Assembly (NCBI RefSeq): GCF_005250615.1
Contig: NZ_SULM01000003.1
Location: forward strand, 310,001-374,000
DNA from: Pseudomonas rhizoryzae
GTDB lineage: Bacteria; Pseudomonadota; Gammaproteobacteria; Pseudomonadales; Pseudomonadaceae
Direction: 5' to 3'
Length of the DNA: 64,000 nt
The translations under genes were made by a program, and so were the position numbers. Positions 35,984 through 45,730 of the stretch are shown here, piece by piece (within the stretch, counting starts at the first letter, position 1; each line of letters opens with the position of its first letter). The notes under the pieces were generated by a model, which was given only the letters and a program-made list of their open reading frames with translations, was not told the origin of the DNA and did not search any database.

Positions 35984-37426
35984 TCAGGCCGGGAAGGCCG
36001 GCGGATTCACGCCCGCGATTTCTTCCAGCACCCGGACGACCTGGCAGCTGTAGCCGAATTCGTTGTCGTACCAGACATAGAGCACGACCCGGTTGTCGCT
36101 GACGATGGTGGCCCCGGCATCGACCACGCCCGCATGGCGGGAGCCGACGAAGTCGCTGGACACCACTTCCGGCGAATTCACGAAATCGATCTGCTTGTGC
36201 AGCGGCGAATGCAGCGCCATGTTGCGCAGGTACTCGTTGATCTCGTCCTTGCTGGTAGCGTTCTCCAGGTTCAGGTTGAGGATCGCCATGGAGACGTTGG
36301 GCGTCGGTACGCGGATGGCGTTGCCGGTCAGCTTGCCAGCCAGTTCCGGCAGCGCCTTGGCCACGGCCTTGGCGGCGCCGGTCTCAGTGATCACCATGTT
36401 CAGCGCGGCGCTGCGGCCACGGCGATCGCCCTTGTGGAAGTTGTCGATCAGGTTCTGGTCGTTGGTGTACGAGTGCACGGTCTCGACGTGACCGTTGACG
36501 ATGCCGTACTTGTCGTTGACCGCCTTGAGGATCGGCACGATGGCGTTGGTGGTGCAGGACGCCGCGGTGACGATGGTGTCTTCGGCGGTGATGGTGTCAT
36601 GGTTGATGCCATGCACGATGTTCTTCAGGTTGCCCTTGCCCGGCGCGGTCAGCACCACGCGGGAAACACCCTTGCACTTGAGGTGCTGGCCCAGGCCTTC
36701 GGCATCGCGCCATTTGCCGGTGTTGTCGACCACGATGGCATCCTGGATGCCGTACTGGGTGTAGTCGACGCTGGTGGGATCGTTGGAGTAGATCACCTTG
36801 ATCAGGGTACCGTTGGCACACAGGGTGCTGTTGGCCTCGTCGACGGTGATGGTGCCGTCGAAGGAACCGTGCACGGAATCGCGACGCAGCAGGCTGGCAC
36901 GCTTGACCAGGTCGTTGTCGGCGCCCTTGCGCACGACGATGGCGCGCAGGCGCAGGCCGTCGCCGCTACCCTGGTGCTCGATGAGGATGCGGGCCAGCAG
37001 GCGACCGATGCGACCGAAACCGTACAGGACGACGTCGGTACCCTTACGCTGCTCGACACCCTGCTTGCCGACCACGGCGGACAGCTCGCTACGCAGGAAG
37101 TCCTTGAGGTCGCGACCGGCACCCTCGGCCTTGAATTTCAGGCTCAGGCGGGCCAGGTCGATGGAGGCGGCACCCAGTTCCAGCTCGCTCAGGGCCTTCA
37201 CCAGCGGGAAGGTGTCCTGCACCGACAGCTCGACGTTGTCGATCTGGCGCGCGAAACGATGGGCCTTGAGAATGGAGATCACCGAACGGTTGACCAAACC
37301 GCGACCGTAAATGGAGGTCACAACATTGTTGTTACGGTACAGCTGACCAATCAGGGGAATCATGGCCTCGGCGAGCGCTTCGCGATCGATCCATTCTTCA
37401 AGGCACTGCTCAGGCTTCTGACTCAC
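35984..37426 (-). CDS. gap: Glyceraldehyde-3-phosphate dehydrogenase with N-terminal extension
   Basis: A 480-residue GAPDH. The NAD-binding 'GFGRIGR' begins only at residue 136, so there is an extra N-terminal domain of about 130 residues, mainly helical, as in the long pseudomonad enzymes. Catalytic Cys291 sits in 'ASCTTN', and 'YDNEFGYSCQVV' is near the end. The start is GTG with AAGGA 7 bases upstream. It is divergent from mfd and has its own promoter. The sequence does not decide between glycolytic and gluconeogenic use or NAD/NADP preference. Confidence 0.93.
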   Translation of the reverse strand: MSQKPEQCLEEWIDREALAEAMIPLIGQLYRNNNVVTSIYGRGLVNRSVISILKAHRFARQIDNVELSVQDTFPLVKALSELELGAASIDLARLSLKFKAEGAGRDLKDFLRSELSAVVGKQGVEQRKGTDVVLYGFGRIGRLLARILIEHQGSGDGLRLRAIVVRKGADNDLVKRASLLRRDSVHGSFDGTITVDEANSTLCANGTLIKVIYSNDPTSVDYTQYGIQDAIVVDNTGKWRDAEGLGQHLKCKGVSRVVLTAPGKGNLKNIVHGINHDTITAEDTIVTAASCTTNAIVPILKAVNDKYGIVNGHVETVHSYTNDQNLIDNFHKGDRRGRSAALNMVITETGAAKAVAKALPELAGKLTGNAIRVPTPNVSMAILNLNLENATSKDEINEYLRNMALHSPLHKQIDFVNSPEVVSSDFVGSRHAGVVDAGATIVSDNRVVLYVWYDNEFGYSCQVVRVLEEIAGVNPPAFPA

Positions 37427-37467
37427 GACAAATCCTTCCCTATGTAGGAGCTGAAAAAAGGAACTAC

Positions 37468-37496
37468 ATTATGACCGCGCCGCCTCTCCCAGGCAA
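37468..37496 (-). promoter_or_regulatory. Predicted sigma-70 promoter of gap
   Basis: On the minus strand TTGCCT (37491-37496), a 17-base spacer and CATAAT (37468-37473) lie 42 bases or more upstream of the gap start. Confidence 0.6.
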
Positions 37497-37514
37497 TCAA
37501 CGCGCGTCGCTGCA

Positions 37515-37544
37515 CTGACAGCGTGAAAGGCCGGTCGTTACAAT
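37515..37544 (+). promoter_or_regulatory. Predicted sigma-70 promoter of mfd
   Basis: CTGACA (37515-37520), an 18-base spacer and TACAAT (37539-37544), 36 bases upstream of the mfd GTG start. Confidence 0.5.
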
Positions 37545-37580
37545 CCCAACCCTCCCGAAATCCACCGGAGTTCCGCCCGC

Positions 37581-40500
37581 GTGTCAGTTTTGCGTACCCC
37601 GTCAATTCCTGAAACCGCCGGCCGCCAGCAGTGGGGCAATTTGCCCGGCGCCGCGCTAGCCCTTGCCATCGCTGAAGCCGCCAAGGCCGCGACGCGCCGC
37701 TTTACCCTGCTGATCACCCAGGACAGTCAGACCGCCGACCGCCTGGAGCAGGAATTGCGCTTCTTCGCCCCGGAACTGCCGGTGCTGAATTTTCCCGATT
37801 GGGAGACGCTGCCCTACGATGTCTTCTCCCCTCACCAAGACATCATTTCCCAGCGCGTCGCCACCCTTTATCGCTTGCCGGAGCTGTCCCACGGCATTTT
37901 GGTAGTCCCTCTGGCGACCGCCCTACACCGCTTGGCGCCGACCCGTTTCCTGCTCGGCAGCAGCCTGGTGCTGGACGTCGGCCAGCGGCTGGACGTGGAC
38001 GCCACCCGCTCGCGCCTGGAAGCGGCCGGCTATCGATATGTGGATACGGTGTACGAACACGGCGAGTTCGCCGTACGCGGCGCCCTGATCGATCTCTTCC
38101 CCATGGGCAGCAGCCTGCCCTACCGGATCGATCTGTTCGACGACGAGATCGAGACGCTGCGCACCTTCGATCCGGAGACGCAGAGGTCCATCGACAAGGT
38201 CGACAGCATCCGCCTGTTGCCCGCGCGGGAGTTCCCGCTGCACAAGGAGGCCGTGACCGGCTTCCGGGCGCGCTTTCGCGAGAGGTTCGACGTGGACTAT
38301 CGCCGTTGCCCTATCTACCAGGATCTGGCCAGCGGCATCACCCCGGCGGGCATCGAGTACTATCTGCCGCTGTTCTTCGAGGAGACCTCCACCCTCTTCG
38401 ACTACCTGCCGGCCAACACCCAGGTGTTTTCCCTGCCGGGCATCGAGCAGGCGGCCGAGCAATTCTGGACCGACGTCCGTGCCCGCTACGAGGACCGGCG
38501 GGTCGATCCGGAGCGCCCACTGCTGCCGCCGGCCGAAGTCTTTCTGCCGGTGGAAGACTGCTTCGCCCGGCTGAAGAATTGGCCACGGGTGGTGATAGGC
38601 GCGGAGGATCTGGAGTCCGGTGTGGGCCGCGAGCGCTTCCAGGCGCGGGCGCTGCCGGACCTGGCCATCGACGCCAAGGCCAGCCAGCCATTGGCGGCCC
38701 TGGAACACTTCATCACCGACTTCCCCGGTCGCGTGCTGTTCACCGCCGAGAGCGCCGGCCGCCGTGAGGTGCTGCTGGAATTGCTGGCCCGCCTGAATCT
38801 GCGCCCCGGCCAGGTCGAGGGCTGGGCGGCCTTCCAGGCCAGTGGCGAGCGCATCGCCATCGCCTTGGCGCCGCTGGACGAAGGCCTGGTACTGGATGAC
38901 GCCGGCGTCGCCCTGATCCCGGAAAATCCGCTGTTCGGCCAGCGCATCATGCAGCGCCGCCGGCGCGAGAAAGGCCGCGACGCCGGCGATAACGTCATCA
39001 AGAACCTCACCGAGCTGCGCGAAGGTGCGCCGGTGGTGCACATCGATCACGGCGTCGGCCGCTACATGGGCCTGATCACCCTGGAGTTGGACGACCAGCC
39101 CCAGGAATTCCTGCTGCTCGAATACGCCGACGACGCCAAGCTCTATGTGCCGGTGGCCAACCTGCACCTGATCGCCCGCTACTCGGGTACCGACGACGCC
39201 CTGGCGCCGCTGCACAAGCTGGGTTCGGAAGCCTGGCAGAAGGCCAAGCGCAAGGCCGCCGAGCAGGTCCGCGACGTCGCCGCCGAACTGCTCGACATCT
39301 ATGCCCGTCGCGCCGCGCGCAAGGGCTATGCCTTCAAGGACCCGGCGGTCGACTACGCCACCTTCTCCGCCGGCTTCCCCTTCGAGGAGACCCCGGACCA
39401 GCAGGCCGCCATCGAGGCGGTACGCAAGGACATGCTGGCCGGCACGCCCATGGATCGCCTGGTCTGCGGCGACGTCGGCTTCGGCAAGACCGAGGTAGCC
39501 ATGCGCGCGGCCTTCATCGCCGTGCACGGTGGACGCCAGGTGGCGGTGCTGGTGCCCACCACCCTGCTCGCCCAGCAGCACTACAACAGCTTCCGCGACC
39601 GCTTCGCCGACTGGCCGGTGCGCGTCGAGGTGATGAGCCGCTTCAAGTCGACCCAGGAGGTCGCTGCCGCGGCGCGCGAGCTGGCCGAAGGCAAGATCGA
39701 CATCATCATCGGCACCCACAAGCTGTTGCAGGGTGATGTGAAGTTCAAGGACCTGGGCCTGGCCATCATCGACGAGGAACACCGCTTCGGGGTGCGCCAG
39801 AAGGAACAGCTCAAGTCGCTGCGCAGCGAGGTGGACATCCTCACCCTCACCGCCACGCCGATTCCGCGCACCCTTAACATGGCCGTGTCGGGCATGCGCG
39901 ACCTGTCCATCATCGCCACGCCGCCGGCGCGGCGCCTGTCGGTGCGCACCTTCGTCATGGAGGAGCAGAACGCGGTGATCAAGGAAGCCCTGCTGCGCGA
40001 ACTCCTGCGCGGCGGCCAGGTGTACTTCCTGCACAACGAGGTCAAGACCATCGAGAAGCGCGCCCGCGAGCTGGCGGAACTGGTGCCCGAGGCGCGCATC
40101 GGCATCGGCCACGGGCAGATGCGTGAGCGCGAACTCGAACAGGTGATGAGCGACTTCTACCACAAGAGATTCAACGTGCTGGTGGCCTCGACCATCATCG
40201 AGACCGGCATCGACGTGCCCAATGCCAACACCATCATCATCGAGCGCGCCGACAAGTTCGGCCTGGCCCAGCTGCACCAGTTGCGCGGCCGGGTCGGCCG
40301 TAGCCACCACCAGGCCTACGCCTACCTGCTCACCCCGCCGCGCAAGGGCATGACCCCGGACGCCGAGAAGCGCCTGGAGGCCATCGCTGGCGCCCAGGAC
40401 CTGGGGGCAGGCTTCATCCTGGCCACCCACGATTTGGAGATCCGTGGTGCCGGCGAACTGCTCGGCGAAGGCCAGAGCGGCCAGATCCAGGCAGTCGGCT

Positions 40501-41030
40501 TCACCCTCTACATGGAAATGCTCGAGCGCGCGGTCAAGGCCATCCGCAAGGGCGAGCAGCCCAACCTGGAGCAACCCCTGGGCGGTGGGCCGGACATCAA
40601 TCTGCGTGTCCCCGCGCTGATTCCGGAGGACTACCTGCCCGACGTCCATGCGCGACTGATCCTCTACAAGCGCATCGCCTCGGCGGCGGACGAGGAAGCT
40701 CTCAAGGAACTACAGGTGGAAATGATCGACCGCTTCGGCCTGCTACCCGAGCCAACCAAGAACCTGGTACGGCTGACGCTGCTCAAGCTGCGTGCGGAAG
40801 GCCTGGGCATCGTCAAGGTGGATGCCGGGCCTCAGGGCGGACGGCTGGAATTCGCCGCCGACACCCAGGTGGATCCGCTGGTGCTGGTGAAGATGATCCA
40901 GGCGCAGCCGAAGAAGTACCGGCTGGAAGGTGCCACGATGTTCAAGTTCCAGGTGCCGATGGAGCGCGCCGAGGAACGCTTCAACGTGCTGGAAGCCCTG
41001 TTCGATCGCCTGACGCCGGCTGCGACCTGA
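37581..41030 (+). CDS. mfd: Transcription-repair coupling factor Mfd
   Basis: A 1149-residue translocase that removes stalled RNA polymerase and recruits UvrA. The N-terminal third is UvrB-like; the RNA-polymerase-binding domain lies around 'VVHIDHGVGRYMGLITLE'. The motor has Walker A 'GDVGFGKTE' (about residue 630), the DExx box 'IIDEEHRFG' and 'QLRGRVGRSHHQAYAYLL'. The C-terminal TRCF domain follows. Start is GTG, giving 'MSVLRTPSIP'. It stands alone, divergent from gap, and ends in a hairpin shared with the convergent phosphorylase gene. Confidence 0.97.
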   Translation: MSVLRTPSIPETAGRQQWGNLPGAALALAIAEAAKAATRRFTLLITQDSQTADRLEQELRFFAPELPVLNFPDWETLPYDVFSPHQDIISQRVATLYRLPELSHGILVVPLATALHRLAPTRFLLGSSLVLDVGQRLDVDATRSRLEAAGYRYVDTVYEHGEFAVRGALIDLFPMGSSLPYRIDLFDDEIETLRTFDPETQRSIDKVDSIRLLPAREFPLHKEAVTGFRARFRERFDVDYRRCPIYQDLASGITPAGIEYYLPLFFEETSTLFDYLPANTQVFSLPGIEQAAEQFWTDVRARYEDRRVDPERPLLPPAEVFLPVEDCFARLKNWPRVVIGAEDLESGVGRERFQARALPDLAIDAKASQPLAALEHFITDFPGRVLFTAESAGRREVLLELLARLNLRPGQVEGWAAFQASGERIAIALAPLDEGLVLDDAGVALIPENPLFGQRIMQRRRREKGRDAGDNVIKNLTELREGAPVVHIDHGVGRYMGLITLELDDQPQEFLLLEYADDAKLYVPVANLHLIARYSGTDDALAPLHKLGSEAWQKAKRKAAEQVRDVAAELLDIYARRAARKGYAFKDPAVDYATFSAGFPFEETPDQQAAIEAVRKDMLAGTPMDRLVCGDVGFGKTEVAMRAAFIAVHGGRQVAVLVPTTLLAQQHYNSFRDRFADWPVRVEVMSRFKSTQEVAAAARELAEGKIDIIIGTHKLLQGDVKFKDLGLAIIDEEHRFGVRQKEQLKSLRSEVDILTLTATPIPRTLNMAVSGMRDLSIIATPPARRLSVRTFVMEEQNAVIKEALLRELLRGGQVYFLHNEVKTIEKRARELAELVPEARIGIGHGQMRERELEQVMSDFYHKRFNVLVASTIIETGIDVPNANTIIIERADKFGLAQLHQLRGRVGRSHHQAYAYLLTPPRKGMTPDAEKRLEAIAGAQDLGAGFILATHDLEIRGAGELLGEGQSGQIQAVGFTLYMEMLERAVKAIRKGEQPNLEQPLGGGPDINLRVPALIPEDYLPDVHARLILYKRIASAADEEALKELQVEMIDRFGLLPEPTKNLVRLTLLKLRAEGLGIVKVDAGPQGGRLEFAADTQVDPLVLVKMIQAQPKKYRLEGATMFKFQVPMERAEERFNVLEALFDRLTPAAT

Positions 41031-41040
41031 AGCCCGTGTC

Positions 41041-41063
41041 GCTCCCGAGATCCGCTCGGGAGC
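41041..41063. terminator. Hairpin between convergent mfd and phosphorylase genes
   Basis: GCTCCCGAG, a 5-base loop and CTCGGGAGC give a perfect 9-bp stem 11 bases past the mfd stop. No T run follows on either strand, so it is a candidate Rho-assisted or bidirectional terminator. Confidence 0.5.
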
Positions 41064-41077
41064 GGCGCAGGAGCCGA

Positions 41078-41990
<913 letters not shown>

Positions 41991-41994
<4 letters not shown>

Positions 41995-42983
41995 ATGAGT
42001 TCAGCCTGGCGCAACCGTTGCAGAGCCTGGCTCCACTGCGGCTGCTGCCGGTAATCGAGATCCACGTGGCGCCGGGCCCTCATGCTGGCCAGCCGTGGCG
42101 CAGGCGCGATGCCCAGCTGCTGGACCCGGGTCAGGGCCAGCTCGGCCGCGGCGCGGTCATTGCAGACCAGACCCATGTCGCAGCCGGCGGTGAGCGCCGC
42201 CTCGACACGCTGACCGGCATCGCCGGCGACGTGGGCGCCGGCCATCGACAGGTCATCGCTGAAGATGACGCCCTGGTAACCCAGCTCGCCACGCAGTATG
42301 TCCTGCAGCCAACGCCGGGAGAAACCGGCCGGCTGGGGATCCACCGCCGGGTAGATGACATGGGCGGGCATGACCCCGCCCAGCCTGGGCAGCAGCGCCT
42401 GGAACGGGCGCAGGTCGGTGCGCTGCAGGGTGTCCAGATCGCGCTCGTCGGTGGGAATGGCGTAGTGGGAATCGGCTTCGGCCCAGCCATGCCCGGGGAA
42501 GTGCTTGCCAGTGGCGGCCATGCCGGCCTCGTTCATGCCGGCGATGAAGGCGCCGCCCAGTTCGATCACCTGCTCGGCGCTGCCGAAGGAACGCAGGCCT
42601 ATGACCTGGCTGCGTTTATGGTCGACGTCCAGCACCGGGGCGAAGCTGAAATCCAGTCCTACCGCCAGGATCTCGGTCGCCATCAGCCAACCGCATAGGC
42701 GCGCCAGCTCGACGCTGTCCGCGCGCCCGGCCAACTGCCCCATGGCCGGCAGGCGTACCACGTCGCGCCGCAGGCGCTGGACACGGCCGCCCTCCTGATC
42801 CACTGCCAGCAGCAGCTCCGGCCGCACCGCGCGAATCGCCCGACAGAGTTCGCGGACCTGTCCCGGGGTTTCGATGTTGCGGGCGAACAGGATCAGTCCA
42901 CCCACCTCCGGCTGGCGCAGCAACTGCCGATCCTCGGCGGTGAGCCAGGTGCCAGCGATATCGACCATCAGGGAGCCTTGCAT
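41991..42983 (-). CDS. nagZ: Beta-N-acetylhexosaminidase NagZ
   Basis: A 330-residue cytoplasmic GH3 enzyme that removes GlcNAc from anhydromuropeptides in peptidoglycan recycling. 'DQEGGRVQRL', 'KHFPGHGWAEADSH' with the catalytic His/Asp loop, and the nucleophile region 'GVIFSDDLSMAGAH' are all present. The stop TAA falls at the edge of the downstream repeat element, and the protein ends '...RLRQAELI', about two residues short of the P. aeruginosa end I recall. It follows psrA by 80 bp. Confidence 0.95.
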
Positions 42984-43063
42984 GGGTACCTCGTCCGAAT
43001 GCTCCGGCGCACGGCGCCGTGAAAGGGACGCAAGCTTAACCCAGGCGCCGCCGGCCCCGCAGC

Positions 43064-43774
43064 CTAGTAGGTCTCGGCGACTTCAACCGCGACCGGACGC
43101 CGCGGCCGATACTGGGCCTGCACCAGTTCCGGCTCGTGCATGGCACTGGGTGCACGCATGCCAGTGGCCAGGAAGGGCACCATCAGGCGCAGCACCTGAT
43201 CGGTGTGGGTATCCACGCCGAAATCGTTCTCGCCGATGGCCCGCAATGCCTTGATGCCGGACATGCTGAACACCGCGGCGCCCAGCATGAAATGCGCCCG
43301 CCAGAACAGCTCCAGGGGCGGGATCTCGGGCACGGCGCGATTCACCAGCAGCAGGAAGCGGCGGAACGCCCGCCCGTAGGTCTGCTCGAGGTACTTGCGC
43401 AAATGCCCCTGGCTCTGGCTGAAGGCCAGGCCGAGTAGGCGCATGAACACCGAAAGGTCGTTGCCGTGGCGTGGTTTGATGGCCAGGGAGTGATCCACCA
43501 GTAGATTCAGCAGCGCCTCAAGGCTCACCTCCTCCCCGGTCTTGGGCTGCCACTGATCCAGATCTCGCTCCAGATTGAAGCAGAAGGGATCGAGAAAGCG
43601 CGAGAACACTGCCTGGATCAGCGCCTTCTTGGAGCCGAAGTGGTAATTGACCGCTGCCAGGTTCACCCCGGCCCGGGTGGTGATGAGCCGCAACGAGGTT
43701 TCGGCGAACCCACGCTCGGCGAACAGCTGCTCGGCCGCATCCAGAATGCGCTCTACGGTATCCGACTGCGCCAT
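43064..43774 (-). CDS. psrA: TetR-family fatty-acid-responsive regulator PsrA
   Basis: A 236-residue TetR repressor. The DNA-binding domain is at about 1-50 ('ILDAAEQLFAERGFAETSLR' and 'AGVNLAAVNYHFGSKK'), followed by a C-terminal ligand domain. PsrA represses itself and fadBA, senses long-chain fatty acids, and activates rpoS in pseudomonads. I chose the ATG at 43774 ('MAQSDTVERIL'); earlier in-frame codons lie over the operator. A perfect palindrome over its promoter fits autoregulation. The target fadBA operon is 7 kb away in this window. Confidence 0.94.
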   Translation of the reverse strand: MAQSDTVERILDAAEQLFAERGFAETSLRLITTRAGVNLAAVNYHFGSKKALIQAVFSRFLDPFCFNLERDLDQWQPKTGEEVSLEALLNLLVDHSLAIKPRHGNDLSVFMRLLGLAFSQSQGHLRKYLEQTYGRAFRRFLLLVNRAVPEIPPLELFWRAHFMLGAAVFSMSGIKALRAIGENDFGVDTHTDQVLRLMVPFLATGMRAPSAMHEPELVQAQYRPRRPVAVEVAETY

Positions 43775-43798
43775 GACCTTCCTCGATAGACGTTTTCT

Positions 43799-43834
43799 GT
43801 TTGAAACATATGTTTCAAACGCTATCCGCGTCAA
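43799..43834 (-). promoter_or_regulatory. psrA: psrA promoter overlapped by a PsrA-type operator
   Basis: A 22-bp perfect palindrome (43799-43820) contains GAAACATATGTTTC, matching the reported PsrA pattern of (G/C)AAAC, 2-4 bases, GTTT(G/C). On the minus strand TTGACG (43829-43834), an 18-base spacer and TATGTT (43805-43810) form a promoter whose -10 lies in the palindrome, so binding would block it. It ends 25 bases from the ATG. Confidence 0.85.
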
Positions 43835-43965
43835 TCGCGCTCCTGCAGATGAGATGAAAGAGTGGCAAGCCGAGCGGGCTCCATCAGTCGAATGATCTGG
43901 GCAGTGGTGGATGGAACCTATCATCCGCTGCCGGTCGCGACAGCCTTGCCTGCCACCCAAAGTTA

Positions 43966-43981
43966 CTGTATATAATCACAG
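43966..43981 (+). promoter_or_regulatory. lexA: LexA binding site (SOS box) of lexA
   Basis: CTGTATATAATCACAG is a perfect CTGT-N8-ACAG SOS box. The embedded TATAAT can serve as the -10, with TTGCCT 19 bases upstream as a weak -35. It lies 26 bases before the lexA ATG, so LexA should repress its own gene and the sulA downstream. Confidence 0.93.
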
Positions 43982-44007
43982 CATCATTAGACGACGCGAC
44001 GTGCATC

Positions 44008-44619
44008 ATGCTGAAACTGACACCGCGACAAGCCGAGATCCTGGCCTTCATCAAGCGTTGCCTAGAAGCCAATGGCTTTCCGCCTACCCGCGCCGAGATC
44101 GCGCAGGAGCTTGGTTTCAAATCGCCGAACGCAGCCGAGGAGCATTTGAAGGCCCTGGCGCGCAAGGGCGCTATCGAGATGACGCCGGGCGCTTCCCGGG
44201 GCATCCGTATTCCGGGCCTGGATACCACGCGCAAGGCCGACGAAAGCCTGCCGGTCATCGGGCGGGTCGCCGCAGGCGCGCCCATCCTGGCGGAGCAGAA
44301 CGTCGAAGAGAACTGCGCCATCAATCCGGCCTTCTTCCAGCCCCGTGCCGACTACCTACTCAAGGTCAAGGGCATGAGCATGAAGGACGTCGGTATCCTC
44401 GATGGCGACCTCCTGGCTGTGCACGTCACCCGCGAGGTACACAACGGCCAGATCGTCGTGGCCCGGGTCGGCGATGAAGTCACCGTTAAGAGATTCAAGC
44501 GTTCGGGCAATCAGGTCACCCTGCTGGCCGAGAACCCCGAGTTCGCCCCTATCGAGGTCGATCTTTCCAGTCAGGAATTCGCCATCGAAGGGTTAAGCGT
44601 CGGCGTCATCCGCCGCTAA
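44008..44619 (+). CDS. lexA: SOS repressor LexA
   Basis: A 203-residue repressor with an N-terminal winged helix (about 1-65) and a C-terminal autoprotease. The cleavage bond is Ala89-Gly90, with Ser124 ('GMSMKD') and Lys161 ('VKRFK') as the catalytic dyad, all at the expected spacing. RecA filaments trigger self-cleavage and SOS induction. It is divergent from psrA and followed by sulA. Confidence 0.98.
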   Translation: MLKLTPRQAEILAFIKRCLEANGFPPTRAEIAQELGFKSPNAAEEHLKALARKGAIEMTPGASRGIRIPGLDTTRKADESLPVIGRVAAGAPILAEQNVEENCAINPAFFQPRADYLLKVKGMSMKDVGILDGDLLAVHVTREVHNGQIVVARVGDEVTVKRFKRSGNQVTLLAENPEFAPIEVDLSSQEFAIEGLSVGVIRR

Positions 44620-44624
44620 CCTCT

Positions 44625-44645
44625 AGGGCTGACCATGTCAGCCCT
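44625..44645 (+). terminator. Hairpin downstream of lexA
   Basis: AGGGCTGAC, a 3-base loop and GTCAGCCCT form a 9-bp stem five bases past the lexA stop. There is no T run, so it may only attenuate or protect the transcript, leaving lexA-sulA cotranscribed. A second imperfect hairpin (GACGTC arms, 44734-44759) lies before the sulA ribosome site. Confidence 0.45.
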
Positions 44646-44794
44646 CGCTACCAACACACACTAACGCCGAAGTCTTGATCGGGGGGATAGGTTCGCGCTC
44701 CAGAAAGCGCTCAAGACCAGGCCGGAGAACAGTGACGTCCCGTATCGGTTACGGACGTCGAGTGGATTGATCGAGTCGCCTCCAGGAGGTCACC

Positions 44795-45295
44795 ATGCAA
44801 TTTCCCCTGATGTTCGATGCACCGCGCTCGTCCGTTCAAGAGCTGGATCTGGCACCCACGGTCCTGCTGCAGGAACTGACCGCCTTGCTACCCAAGCCCG
44901 GCAAGCCTGCGCGAGAGCTGCCGGCCGCTCCACTGCCGGATACCTTCAGCGAGATGTCCCTGCATGGCAGCCAGGAGCAGTGCCTGCAACTGCTGGCCCC
45001 TATCCTGCGGCAGCTCAGCGAGAAGGACGATGCCCGCTGGCTGACCCTGGTCACCCCGCCTTCGCTGCTGAGCAACGCCTGGCTGCGCAGTACCCATCTG
45101 AACAAGGAGCGGGTGTTGCTACTGCAGACACCGAGTTCCGCCAAGACCCTGCAACTGGCCTGCGAAGTGCTACGCAAAGGACAAAGTCATACGGTGATCA
45201 GTTGGCTGCACGACCTGAGCGATGCCGGCAAGCAGCAACTGGCGCGTGCGGCAGCGCAAGGCAACAGCCAGAGTCTGAACGTCAGATTCGCGTGA
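44795..45295 (+). CDS. sulA: SOS cell-division inhibitor SulA
   Basis: A 166-residue protein of the SulA/ImuA-related family, recognised by the central 'WLTLVTPPSLLSNAWLRSTHLNKERVL' style block and 'TVISWLHDL', which belong to the FtsZ-binding fold. It stops division by binding FtsZ during DNA damage. AGGAGG lies 5 bases before the ATG. I see no SOS box of its own in the 175-bp gap, so control would come from the lexA promoter. Confidence 0.9.
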   Translation: MQFPLMFDAPRSSVQELDLAPTVLLQELTALLPKPGKPARELPAAPLPDTFSEMSLHGSQEQCLQLLAPILRQLSEKDDARWLTLVTPPSLLSNAWLRSTHLNKERVLLLQTPSSAKTLQLACEVLRKGQSHTVISWLHDLSDAGKQQLARAAAQGNSQSLNVRFA

Positions 45296-45323
45296 TAGAG
45301 CGCGGGCGGGACGAAGAGTAGGG

Positions 45324-45346
45324 CGGCATTCCAGGACAGAATGCCG
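45324..45346. terminator. Hairpin between convergent sulA and the 78-residue gene
   Basis: CGGCATTC, a 7-base loop and GAATGCCG form an 8-bp stem, 29 bases past sulA; a short GACTTTC follows on the plus strand. A candidate terminator for sulA. Confidence 0.5.
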
Positions 45347-45359
45347 GACTTTCAGAGGA

Positions 45360-45596
45360 TCAGTGCAGGACGCGCGGTTGATCGTCGCGCTGGAGGCTAT
45401 CGCCTTCGGCCAGTCGGCCAGCCATCTGCACGCCCAGGTTGAACATGGCCTTGGCCACTTCTATCTGCTGTCCGTGCAGGAAATCCTTGGCATCGTTGGA
45501 GAACTCCAGGGTGACGAGGGCTTCCTCGTCGTCCGCGCGGCGCAATACGATGCGACCATCGGAGAGTTCAACGATTTCCAGGTAGGCAGTAGTCAT
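45360..45596 (-). CDS. Conserved hypothetical protein (78 residues)
   Basis: A small acidic protein beginning 'MTTAYLEIVELSDGRIVLRR' and containing 'TLEFSNDAKDFLHGQQIEVAKAMF'. It looks soluble: no signal peptide or membrane helix. Predicted shape is a few beta strands followed by helices. It is found at this place next to sulA/lexA in pseudomonads as far as I recall; function unknown. Start ATG at 45594-45596, preceded by GGAGATACTGA. Confidence 0.8.
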   Translation of the reverse strand: MTTAYLEIVELSDGRIVLRRADDEEALVTLEFSNDAKDFLHGQQIEVAKAMFNLGVQMAGRLAEGDSLQRDDQPRVLH

Positions 45597-45730
45597 TCAG
45601 TATCTCCACAGCTAAGCGGATAGTGTAACAGCGTGGGGTCTGAGAGGCTGACTTGCCTTGACCTTTTTCGACGGTCTGCAGGGCTGTCTTCCCTGACGGC
45701 CATTCAACGACTGCTTCGGGGTTGCTCGCG

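Noticed and set aside
37923-40649. 908-residue open frame opposite mfd
   Set aside because: Shadow of the conserved Mfd codons at high GC; no motif or start signal.
43775-43960. Longer psrA start
   Set aside because: The extension crosses the promoter and operator palindrome and adds residues absent from TetR regulators.
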